64,000 nucleotides of DNA from Embiotoca jacksoni. Taxonomy: Eukaryota > Chordata > Actinopteri > Embiotocidae. Positions 12,224 through 23,456 of the stretch are shown piece by piece (the first letter of the stretch is position 1; each line of letters opens with the position of its first letter). The stretch lies in contig JAKOON010000006.1 in assembly GCA_022577435.1 (NCBI GenBank), forward strand, positions 15,913,501 to 15,977,500, in the 5' to 3' direction. A program made the position numbers and the translations under genes. The notes beneath the pieces are model-generated. The model saw nothing but the letters and a program-made list of their open reading frames with translations. It was not told where the DNA came from and did not search any database.

Positions 12224-12952
12224 TGATCGCAACAATTAACACAAATTCAAGCAAAGTCCACAATATTTGCGGGAGCTTGCAATTTTTGTTTTTATTCCTG
12301 CGATTTTTCCGCAAAAAAATGTCGTCAGCGGAAGCTGTTAAAAGTATTCGGGCATAAAGTACGTCTTTTCAGACAAAACTTGCTTTATTAACACAAGTAA
12401 CTCCTCCTCTCGTCTACTCACTAAAACAAACCGGAACAAGCGGAAAAAACGTAAGTGGCGGGGTTTGCGAAAAATGTGGCCTTCACAATAAAATGTTCTC
12501 ATACATATCACTTCCATTGATAATAAGCATTTCATTTATTAGCAATGGAAGTGATTACGTATGACTGTATGCTACAGAAAATATATACACGTCAAGTTGT
12601 AAGACACTGCACTTTGTTTTTGTGAATTGCATCTTAAGCTCTTATTTCGACGGCTGATGTAGTTGTTTCTATATTAGTGACAGACTGTTCTGTATAGCTG
12701 TGTCACTTTTATGATTTATTTATGTAACTTTTAGCCCCATGGATCTCTAAGTTCAATAAATAAATAAAAAAAAGATTAGAACTAAAATATTTCTGCAATG
12801 TGCAGCATGATTATTATCACAATAATTCCTGCAATTTTAAGCAAAAAAACTCATTTAAAACTGCAAATTACGTTGCAATTCATGAGAAAATCCCCTGCAA
12901 AATCAATCATTTTTGATCGCAACAATCACAGAAATCCTGGAGGGACTAGCAT
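12224..12952 (-). mobile_element. DNA-transposon-like remnant V with internal hairpin
   Basis: Read on the minus strand from 12952 it starts CCCTCCAGGATTT, followed by alternating 'gattgttgcgatc' and 'gattttgcag' motifs. The same head, in the opposite orientation, begins a second copy at 41369. A 13-bp direct repeat TGATCGCAACAAT lies at 12224-12236 and 12914-12926. An inverted repeat at 12500-12563 sits inside. No transposase frame is visible. I cannot assign a superfamily; hAT or a related cut-and-paste group is possible. The left boundary is set by the direct repeat and the SINE head and is uncertain. Confidence 0.5.
12500..12563. repeat. 64-nt hairpin inside repeat V
   Basis: The left arm with TCACTTCCATTGATAATA pairs with the right arm TATTAGCAATGGAAGTGA over roughly 28 positions with a few mismatches or bulges, leaving a loop of about 10 nt. 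The copy at 41.5 kb keeps only one arm ('taatcacttccagtgataat'). Confidence 0.75.
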
Positions 12953-13220
12953 GATGACACTGGGGATTGTGACAAAATGAAATGCACTTAAAAACAGCCA
13001 CATTCAGAGTTAAATAATGTAGCAAGCTATAGCTGCTTTCACGAAAGAGGTTTTGGTGAGAGGGTAGTGGGGTTGCTGACAAAAATATTTTTGGGGACAT
13101 ATCTGCACCTTTAAATGTATAAAATATTGGCATCATGTTTGCATAATTTTGTACTGTGCATTTGCAATACATTTTTAACAACTTTTGCAATCATTCAAAC
13201 AAGAATGTGAGGACAATGGG

Positions 13221-13625
13221 GGAAAAAAATGGAGGAAATATATGAGAAGCACCTGCTGCAGGGACAGCTGAGCACTTTCTCCAAAAGACTTCTCCAGCTC
13301 CACTGTCACAAGGACAGATGCAGGAGATCATTCCTGCCGACCGCAATAAGACTGGCCAATAACTCACCTCTGGCAAAATCCATCACACAACAATAACACC
13401 GTTGGTTGTCTGTTTTCTTGTTTGTTTAAATCTTTGCACTATTGTTTTGTTAGTTTTAATTTAATTATTCTATTTTATTTTATTTATTGTATATACTGTG
13501 CATTTTTATATTTAATATTTTACTGTTGTTTTATTGCTTTCCTGTACCTATAATGCTGCTGTAGTGAAAAAATGTTCCCTTGTGGGATTAATAAAGTAAC
13601 TATCTATCTATCTAGATATCTATCT
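13221..13625 (+). mobile_element. 5'-truncated LINE: ORF2 C-terminus and 3' tail
   Basis: The plus frame ending with the stop at 13394-13396 encodes a peptide containing HKDRCRRSFLPTAIRLAN. This is the typical end of a LINE reverse-transcriptase polyprotein, where an R-x-x-SF-x-P-x-AI-R-L-x-N pattern is usual. It is followed by about 200 bp of AT-rich 3' UTR ending 'gtgggattaataaagtaa' and a (TATC)n tail at 13601-13625. A 3' simple-repeat tail and severe 5' truncation are normal for CR1/L2/Rex-type elements. The clade cannot be fixed from this short piece. About 58 codons are open; the catalytic domain is missing. Confidence 0.75.
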
Positions 13626-14240
13626 GAATGTAAGGACAGTGACAATAATGCAGGCAGTGTGACCAGCTTTATTCCATCAGACCAACAGCAGATGAACAAC
13701 TGAAAAACATGGCAGAAACTAGTCTAATACCCTGTATGAGCCCCGTTTGCACAGAAGCCCTTTCTACGCCGTTTCTGGCCCTGCTCATGGAACCCTTCGA
13801 CCAGTTGTTCAGCTTGTGAAACTGTTCAGTCAACCAGAGGGTGACATTGACGTAATGCGCAACGCAGCTAAAGCTGAGACATGTTCAAGTTGAAGTTCCG
13901 AGGTGAGTAGATCAATACGTGTCATTTCCCCAGCGTGAACTCATAGTTTGGAGGCTCATGCGTTCAAAAACACTACAACGTAACAGAAAAAAACGAGGGG
14001 CGTTCGAGGAGGCTATGTCCACTCAGCACCAGCATGGCCAGATTAATATACATCTAATGCGCTGTGCCACCAGCATCAGTATCAATCCCATTAAAATATG
14101 TAATGTACTTGTTTCTTGCTTTCAAATAATAATTTTCACCTGCGTTTGCTCTTTGTTAATTCGTGTTTGGCATAAATGTTTGTATATTGTGATCTTCACT
14201 TTGACGAATACTTCCACAAGAAGTACCTGCAACACAGACT
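13626..14240. other. CpG-containing non-coding stretch
   Basis: More CpG dinucleotides than the surroundings. The 107-codon plus frame (13919-14242) overlaps repeat sequence and shows no domain. Possibly the 5' part of the composite repeat that continues to 14965. Confidence 0.35.
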
Positions 14241-14244
14241 AGCT

Positions 14245-14420
14245 GCGCCGTCTGTGGCTCACAGCTTCAGTTTTCTTCGCTGTGATAACTGTCTGGGAAC
14301 TCAACTCGTATTAGCGTCTGCACAGCCACTCTGGAGGGTGGGACCAATCAGCGACCAGTGTCGGTGGTTAACCGCGTTTGTCCCGCCCCTCCTTCACTGT
14401 GATTGGACAGCTGGTGACAG
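14245..14420 (+). repeat. dispersed repeat family Y, copy 1, promoter-like
   Basis: The block from 'gctcacagcttcagt' to 'ggtggttaaccgcg' is matched by 49330-49455 at moderate divergence. This copy is CpG-rich and contains CCAAT at 14344-14348, a GC box CCGCCCC at 14383-14389 and an inverted CCAAT (ATTGG) at 14402-14406. These are promoter-type motifs, but the second copy indicates a repeat rather than a gene start. No downstream coding exon was found. Confidence 0.55.
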
Positions 14421-14763
14421 TGACGAGCGCAACTCTCGGTGACCAGAAACAAACGCAGAATTTTCAGCGCTCAGTGCAGAATAAACGCTCAGCACCTCAT
14501 CACGCTGCTGACGTTAATTAAAAACAACTTTAAAAAAATACGTATGGAACGTATGCAGCCAGACCAATATAATCACGCAATGAAGTTGGGTCTGTTTTGC
14601 ACCAGGCTACTTACCTCACCCTATGTCACCCACAAGGTCACCTTTCAAAAAGGGAAGGCAAAACATCTGACAAATGTTTCTGTTAATCATTTATAACTTC
14701 TCTGAAGAGGCACATTTAGTTTTTCTTTCTGTGACTAAACAACTCTTGGAAACTTGGTCAACT

Positions 14764-14965
14764 AAAGGCTATTTCCACCACTTCCGTCTCCGTCATTAAA
14801 GTCGAAGCTTCATATCCCACTGGTTCGCTGCGGTTTGTCTCACCGCCTTCCCAGAAGCGGCTCGCCGCGCTGCTCCGTTAAAGATAGACAGCGGGTCTAT
14901 TTCTGACGGAAGCCGCTCGGACACCACAGCAATCTAGAGTGGAGCTGATCGACCAGGCAGGAGGT
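14764..14965 (+). repeat. dispersed repeat family Z, diverged copy
   Basis: Begins 'ctaaaggctatttcc' and contains CCCAGAAGCGGCTCGCC. The duplicated block at 52431 has 'ctaaaggctattttcc' just before it and CCCAGAAGCGGGTCGCC at the corresponding place. CpG-rich like its relatives. It shows that the left part of the 52/59-kb duplication belongs to an older interspersed family. No termini or coding sequence allow classification. Confidence 0.55.
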
Positions 14966-15297
14966 TTGTTGACAAAACAAAATAAAACAGGGCCAATTTT
15001 TGAAATAAAACAGCCATGTGCAAACTCCTGGTCATAAAAAAAAAAAACGTTACTACATCACCGCAACCCCCCAAATTTCAAGGAGATGCCGTTGTCTCAG
15101 GCTACTTTACAAATTCCTGGGACTTTAATTTTTTTAATGATTTAATTCTTTATTTGACCTCTTGAGTGGGAAGGAAGGCTGCTGTGTGGGACAAGAGCAA
15201 TGTTATTCTGCTTGGTCGTGCAATTTGGAACAAACTCTTCGCTGTGGTTTTGTCATGCCATGTGCGTACAACAGAGCCCATGTGTCCTTCAGGTTTT

Positions 15298-15391
15298 GTT
15301 CCAGCCAAACACTCCTGCAGGTGATTTTGCTCCAGAGTTCTCCTTTGTGGTTCAAGGTATTTTAATTAGCGCAGAAGTGTTTGGCTGGAAT
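15298..15391. repeat. inverted repeat with 21-nt arms
   Basis: GTTCCAGCCAAACACTCCTGC (21 nt, 15298-15318) is matched in inverse complement by 15371-15391 at 19 of 21 positions, with a 52-nt spacer. Two plus frames run through it (15162-15365 and 15200-15454) but show no domain. I recall similar 'gttccagccaaacact' sequence as repetitive in fish; it is probably the core of a small DNA element. Confidence 0.65.
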
Positions 15392-15459
15392 GACAACCCG
15401 CATGCATGTCCCTCGATGCCGGGCGGTTTGAGAGGCAGTGGTGTAGAACAATGAGAGGC

Positions 15460-18400
15460 TATACCTCTCTGTGTTCCAACACATCCCCAGCTGCCAGATT
15501 AAATCAAAGACCAACAATTTTCAAAGGAAGGGCACGCCCCAGTCAAACCAATCCATCATCTGATGCGACAATGGAAGTCAGGTTTATGTTGGCTAAACAT
15601 TTATTATTCATGCACCATTCACAAGGAAGGCAAGTGAAGGGGAAATGAACATAAATCTTTTCATTTCTTGCGGTTTATTACTCTCTTAGGGAGAAAGAGA
15701 TCCCCCCCCACCTCTCTCTCTCTCTCATACAGACACATAAACAAACGCACACTCTCTCGCTCTCCCTGCCTGATACAGTCTTAGGATTCATCAGTATATT
15801 GACCTGCAGAGCAAAACCCTTCAGGGGTTATTCCTGCTTCCTGCTTTTTCAGCGTTCCAAGGTTAACTCAATCCTGTCAGCTCAAACAAGATGAGCTGTT
15901 TGTTTTCACACCGTGTTTATTGTTGCCTTATAGCAGTTAACTATACTGCTGCATTTAATTATTCTTGACTTTGGAACTAATGATTAAAATAGGATAATGA
16001 TGATGATGATTACATACTGTGTATTACTTCAGGGAATATGTTATGTTCCTGATGACTCAGTTCTTAACTCAGCATCTGGTTTGGATCTTTTTTCAGTCAC
16101 ATTTTTGAGGGATAGTGCCGTCGTCATTTGTGGTTTCACCAACCATTATCTCCGTCTGTCCACATGTCACAGGGTTTTCCCTTGGTTTCTGGAGGGCTTA
16201 CATGCTGTGGTGGCAGTGGTGGGTGGTAAGATGTTATTAGACCAATATCATGATGATATTTATTTTTTAAAATCATTGTGGCGAGGTGGTAAGCGTGACA
16301 GAAACTTGGCTCGGGTCTCGAGGAGCTATAGCAATTAGTCACTGACAAATAGCTTAAAATGTGCAAACACTGCACTGCTACATTCACGCAGCTATACTGC
16401 TAACTTCATACTCTGCTTCGTTGTCCGGTAGCCAGCCTCACCATCACACACACTCTCCCCCTCTCCATCGTTCACACACTTGCTACACACACAACCTACG
16501 CACTCAGTTCTTCTCAGTTTATTTGGCCTGGGAGGTGTGAAAAAACACCTTTTGTTTTTTACAATAGTATCATAAGTCAGGGTGAGTCCCTAAATTAAAT
16601 TAAAAAGGTCTAGATTTATTTTACTGTTGCAGGATGAATTATACAGATAACTTGTGGTACCTTTCCTGCCACATTGTTTTTTCATGGTGTCCCACCCTGG
16701 ACAGCACCACAGCAATGCCGATTAGACCGAACTATCAATGAGCTTTAGAAGACATAAGATTAAGATGTTGCAAAGCATCATTAGTGTTATGACAGTAAAA
16801 AATGGGTCATTTCAAAGAGGCATGCTCACACCTTAATAAAATATTTTAATAAAAAGTGACGAATCAAAAGTCATTTGACAAATCATAGGCCCTTGTAGCC
16901 TTGTAGACCATTTCTGACTGAAGCCTGTCCAAATAAATTGTGTGAAACAAAACATGAGGCCAAACAAAAATAGAAAAATGGGTACCTGCAGTTCCCCCCA
17001 CTGTTGTATAGAACCTTGAACATTAGGTCATTGAGCTGAACTGTACTTTTACTTTTTACTGTAGATCTGGGAGCTGCGAGTTTCAACTTGACAGCTGTCT
17101 GTCTGTGTATTTTTATTTCTGTGTGCAGAACTGTTTCAATGAAATGTAGTTAACACTTTGAAAAGTTGCTAAATATCGGTAGAGGACGTCATGTGGTTTT
17201 GCTCTCCGTGCTCACACCTACTGTTTTTCAATACAGCCGACTTTCACAAATTTTTCTGTTTGTTTTGTCAGACGGCCACAAGAGCATGAACGAGTACCTC
17301 GAACGTGGCCCATCAAGAACACGTTAACCTGCAGTCACTTTTAAGCCATTTCCAGGTTGCTGCTCTGCACTGGTAAAAGTTGGATTTCATAACCGTGACG
17401 GCATCTGACAAAATAACACGTATTATTTCAGACAACTGTTGCGCTGTAATTTCACCTATATTTACATGGATATTAGTTTCCACGGAAGTTGGTCCAAAAA
17501 TTCACAAAATGTGTCAGTTGGTGCTTATTTGAAAAAAGGTTTCAAAGGCATCTGAATAATTACTGTATCTGGCGACATAGTCACTAAATTTGCAACAATG
17601 GATGACAACACATGCACATCAAAAGACTTAACATGTAATATGTGAGGAGGTGGGATTTCTGACTATCACAGGCTGCGAAAGCCTATATTTTTTATGTGGT
17701 AAGGTAATATGATAGACAGAAATGACAGCCAAACATATTTAAATTTAAGCACCAGTCCTTTGCAGAAAATAATGTACCTCACTTGTGAAAGAAAAATTAA
17801 CACATTTATATTATAAAATAAAAGATATGCACATTTCACTTTGATAGGGGGAAAAAAAGAAATAGAATAAAATAAAAAGACTACCTTTCATTCAGCGCTC
17901 TTATTCAGATAGAAAACGAAAGTAAAAGTGAAATTCAGCCTTTCTGTTTTTGTTAATGGGACATTATGAGTTCAATACATTTTCTTTTGTCCATGTTAAT
18001 TCACTCTTGAAATGAAAGTTTCATCTTTTTTTTCCTGAGTTTTAGTTTACTTCAGTTAATGAGCTTTTTTTCTAGTCAACTATATACTTTCAGTGCAGTT
18101 AGGGGCCCCCTACATTTCTGAGTTTACCTGTAATCCAAGTGGAAAATCAAGTGTGTCCAAATCCACGGAGCGGCTCCTCTCTTCTTCCACACGGAGCAGC
18201 AGCGGGCTCCCACTCGCTGAATATCCTCAGTAGTCCTTTTTCAGAAATCCCCTGTACAAAGTCACCAACCTGTATATTGCATAATTTGGATTTCAAATTA
18301 ACGTCAGTTTTATGTACAGATATTTTTCATAAGTCTTACCTTTGTCAGTGACTAATAAAATACCACAAGACAAACGTTTCTGAAGCAAGGAAACTTCACA

Positions 18401-21400
18401 ATTAAATGTCTACAGTGCTTTTTAGTCCCCATGTTTTTTCTCAACTATGTTAATGATAGGGTGGCAGCTGCAAGGGAGAAGCTGAAATATAGCAGAATTT
18501 AGTTGTTTTCTCGATAGTTAATGGAAAAGTCAAAAATATTTTCAGGCAAGATGGAACGACTACCACAAACCTAATTTAAGATTTTGTAGTCTGGCATCCT
18601 GGTGTCCTGTGGGTCCAATTGGCTGTTTCTTGTTTTTCTTGTTCTGCTACAAATGTGATATTACCACGTTGTTATTTCATTTATCGATTCAAAAGCTGTC
18701 TAAATTTAAATGGCTTTTCAAGGACGGTGGGGCTCATCCATGTTGACATGTTACCAGTGTAAGGCAGGTTTTCTTGGTCAATTAATCAATCATAGAACTG
18801 ACAATCAGTCAATCAATTTAGTTCTCTACATTTCAAAATTATCTTTTGAGACAAGCACAGCATGCTTAATGCTGAAGGAGCACTTAACTGTTCTACTTAT
18901 CATGAGTCGCTCTGTATAAAAGCCTCTGTTTAATGGCCAGGTTTGAAGTTGGATCTTAACTTTAATGAAATCGTTTACTTGTGTCTGATGTCGCTATGTG
19001 AGTTCAGGTAAATTATAGGCCATCGTAACTTAAAGGGCATAAAGTGAGAGAGTGAGTGGGCTATAATCTAAAGAAGCCTTGTGGCACAGAGACCACATCC
19101 ATATATTTATCGCTTACCGAGCAGTGAATGCACCACAAAAAGGAGACAAGAAAATAGGACTGCAGGAGGACAGCATTGTTTTAAATTAAAATTGATTATG
19201 AAATATTGTTTACCAGACAACAGAAACCTTCTGTGATGATGTATTACATCAGAGATAATGATAAATGCTTACAATATAGATACATTATAAAACAATTTTC
19301 TAGCTATAAAACAATGCTATATCAGGTGTCAAGTATTCTGGTTGTATCTGGGTACCAAACATTGCTACATAATTGTTTCATAAAAGTGCAGTGAAACTTT
19401 GTGTTTGCAAATCTCAGGAGTAATCGGTTCGATATAGTGCAATACTCTCAGTATTGCAGCCCCTGGGAAATATGAGAACTTCTTGCGTAAAGCTTTTTTT
19501 TCCCCCATGTTTATTCCCCCATGTTTATTATGACAACATAATATCTGAAAAGATGTATGCGCTGGTGATGACAAGCGAGGAAAACTGATTCACTTAGTCA
19601 GCAATCAGTTTACTGTTGACAGGAGTATTAATCCATGATGTAAGAATGTTGTTATGCTGTTCATATACCGTGTATTTGTTTCAATCATTTAGAGTTATTG
19701 ATCTACGAGTCTCAGAGGAGTTATCTTTTTATTTTGACGGACAGGGCCCGTTATAAAAGATCGGGATTATGTGTGGTCTGAAGTAGTGGGATTTAGCAAA
19801 AAGACCTGCACTTTAAATCGTTTAGTTTGGCTGAGCATAAGTTCTGAATATGTATGTTTTATTTATTTTATTTTGTTATCATGGGACTGATACTCAGAGT
19901 TGGTTACATTTAAGGTGTACCATGATGACTGTGAGCCTCTAACTAAGCCATATATTCTTTTGTATGAATAAATAACAGTCATTTTTGTTATTATGTGCTG
20001 ATCTTCCTTCTGTGTTTATTGTTATTTGGAAACTTTATGATTCTGCAACTTTGTGAAAGAAGTCCCACATTTTAAGCTGTTTGCTCTCTGTTCAAAACAG
20101 ATTTATCACTTTCATTTTGACACATTAGCCGGTTTAAAACAGGGACAAAGGAGTTGAAAGGGAGGGAGAGAGACAGAGTCCTGAAGGAAAGTTAACAGAG
20201 ATTTAACAATAAATGTATTATTAATCTCAGCCTGCTCTCCACGTTTCCTGTTGACATGTATCACTCTTTAATCTGGCAAGACTAAATTAAAAGCAGCATA
20301 AATCCCACTTAGGTTTGTGCCACCCAAACTCTTCACCGCAGTCTCTTCCTCTGCAGAAAGAGGCGGGAACTGGGCATGTTGGCAGCATGTGCTCTGCAGA
20401 CTTTGTCAGTATTTAGAAGAGGTAAACAACCCAAACAGTAGTTAGCTTTCATCATTTCATAAGTATCCAAATCTTTATCAAAAGCTTTTCAACTCACCAT
20501 GCAATCTATGGCACAGTCTTTAGTCCTTCTGTGCTCTCCTTCAGGCTACTGATTTGAGAGAATACTTGGAGACTTCAAATGTTTTATGAACAGATGTGAT
20601 CTTAAATACAAAATCTGGAAGAGCTCAAACCACTGATGGATAGAAAATGAATTACCAACAGCAAGTTTAATAATTGATTTATTATTTGTCAATTTTTTCT
20701 CACAAAAATGGCTCCCTAGTTCTAGCTTTGTTTTGCTGTTTTGTAATAGTTTTATGATTGTAAACTAAATGTATTTTGGTTTTAGATCGTTAGTTGGACA
20801 AAATGAGACTTTAAAAACAATTGTATGGACATGCTTTATAATTTGTTGACATATAACTGAAAATAATAGCTATTTGCACCCTTACAAACTGATTTTAGTG
20901 TCCTGATTATTGTGTTCACAACTTCACTACTCATCCATTTCATAATGTCATATAATTGTCATAATGTAAATCTCTATAACAGTCTGATGTCACCAGTGAG
21001 CAGCTAATATGCTCCCAAAAAAATATTTTCTTCAAGAGGAGAAGCATCATATTCTCTGAGGATGCTGCTTTTTAATCAATGCTCCCAACGGTGCTGCACA
21101 TTGGTGAACATGGCTTACAGGATTTTGCATAAATCTACACTCCATCCAGCAAAATGTCCTCATGTTTGTGAATAGCACTCAGAAAACGAAACAACAGCTT
21201 CAACTTCTTTGGGGAGTTGTCTATTAATCATTATATTCAATGCTATGACAAGTATATAAAATCTGAAACTTATCTGATCATTAAAATTAAATACACAACT
21301 AATTAGACCATTTTTTTTCAAAACCTTTAATGATTCAGAATTTGATCTAAGCCCTTAACCCTGTCGGCCTTTTGCTTAAAACACATTTGCTGTTACAAAT

Positions 21401-23171
21401 TGGCTGGATATGAATGTGATTTCTAGGAGACCATGAGGGTTGATTTAAACCAGTAGTTCAGGACGCAGCAGTCGAGTAATCGTGCATAATTGTATGCAAC
21501 TGCCTTCATTTTTGCTCTTGTACCTTAAATACCCTTAACATATTTAATGAGACATCATTCCAGAAGCAGCTCTGTGTTAAAGATATTTTCACACCTTGTC
21601 TCATCAACACTGTATGACAACGTCAGCTGGCTCCATCCTTATCTGTGTACTTTATCCACATCTGCCAGCCAGAAGATAAGAGCTGTCATTTTCAGCCCAT
21701 TAGAGGTCCTGACTCGACCTATCTGATGGGAGATGTTTGCCAGCCAGACATTACTTCATGTGCTAATTCATACACTATGTGTTTGATGAGTGACCTACAG
21801 GTCCTACAACTGAACAGCCACTGTAGGTACTGCATTTTAAAATTTGAAATGATAGTACTCATTAAAGGTTAAATTGAAACATGTCTCCCATGAAAGTGAC
21901 AAATCTGGGCACTTTACTCTCTTTTTTAGGTATTTCTACAGATCACAAATGAGTAGTATTTTGAAAGATCTGAAGTCTTTTTCCTGTATACATAAAAATG
22001 TAAGCTTGGGCAATAATAGATAAGCACTAAAATATAAAAACAACATTATAATATTCAAAGATAATAATTATACAAATGGCCTTGTAACAATAACAGAGGA
22101 AGCACATTTTTAAGTAAAATTAATTCATGTGAAGACAGCCATGGCGGCTCTGTGAGGCTGTACTAAGACACAGCTGTGCTTTGAACTTAATGCGAACATC
22201 AGCATGCAAACACAGTGACAGTGCCAACATGCTGTTTTTTGGAAGGTAAAGTTTCCCCGTTTTAGTTCAGATGGCACGCAAACATTTGCTATTTGACACA
22301 AATCACACAGTACAGTTAAAACTCAAATACGATGATGTTCAGGGATCATCAAAGCCATTGTAATTTATTCACTATGGACACTGAATATCTGCAGCACATT
22401 TCACAGAAAGCCAAAAATGTGGTGAAGCTACATTAAAACTTTAATTTGCAGGTGATTCTATAAGAAAAATTGCATCCCACCTAAGCAATTAGATACATTC
22501 TCGGGGAACCATGAACGTCTGCATAAAAATATTGTGCAAATCACTTTAGTAGAAGCCATTATTTGATGTGATGCTTTGACAGGAGCTACAAGAAAAATTA
22601 GGGGACGACCAAGCTCAGTGGAATACAGTGTTCAGTTTGGGCCAGTGTTGACTGTCATCCACAGAGCCATGCTGTATGACACCTACACCTGCAGAGTTAC
22701 CCAGTTTGGGACCGGGCATCAAACTGGCATCAAATACAGGATCTGATTGTTCACTAAATAAATACAAAAAAAAATCAGATGCTGCTTTGAAACCATAACA
22801 AGGATGTTTCTCTGCCCAGTGTTTAAAACACACGGTCCCTGAAAACAGCTGAGACAGCAACAGATCTTCTTGGCTCATCTGAAATGTCAACATTACCGGT
22901 CAAGAATCAAGCGGAAATAAATGTTTTCGACTTAAAAAGTCATTTGGAGCAATCTATATTTGGTACAACAACCAGCACAGGCTTATGTCAGTGCTTTGAT
23001 ACTTGTTTGAAAAAAAAAAAGAAACTCGTAAGTAACCAGTAAACCACTTATGAGAACATTTAGCTGTGACAACGCAGGCACACATAAATATCAGGATAAA
23101 CAGCAAACCAATAAGACTGCCGGGGCGTTTTACACAAACGTGTTCTCAGCACACAAAACAATGCTAGGTTT
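15460..23171. other. 7.7-kb largely unique non-coding stretch
   Basis: Long AT-rich interval with a CT-rich patch at about 15711-15765. The longest frames (113 codons plus at 15997-16338, 83 minus at 16136-16387) overlap on opposite strands and lack domains or splice-framed structure. No transposon termini were recognised. Confidence 0.4.
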
Positions 23172-23456
23172 GACCAGAGGCTGTGGACGTCGCTTCTGGG
23201 TCTGAAAAATGAGGCCGATGCGGAAGTGCCTTGAACTGCAATACCACGAGAGGTTGTCTCCAGCTCCATAGACTCCCATTCAATGTCTAACATTTTTAGA
23301 CACAAGCTCTTTTTATGTAATTAGCTAAAGACACTTCTTATTCGCTATTGGTGGGCAGGGCGTAGTGTCCTTGGATTTCCAATCGAATCGAGTGAAATCC
23401 GCTGCTCGCTCCTTCCCAGCTTGTCCAAACATGGTCACTTCTGGGTCCAAACTGTT
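23172..23456 (+). repeat. dispersed repeat family W, copy 1
   Basis: Contains GGTCTGAAAAATGAGGCC, then 'gaagtgccttgaact', and ends 'cttgtccaaacatggtcactt'. The same order appears inverted at 32826-33272. I recall it as a common fish interspersed repeat but cannot place it in a class. The 81-codon minus frame here is a by-product. Confidence 0.65.

Noticed and set aside
15997..16338. 113-codon plus frame
   Set aside because: No domain, and an 83-codon minus frame overlaps it; no acceptor, donor or codon bias.
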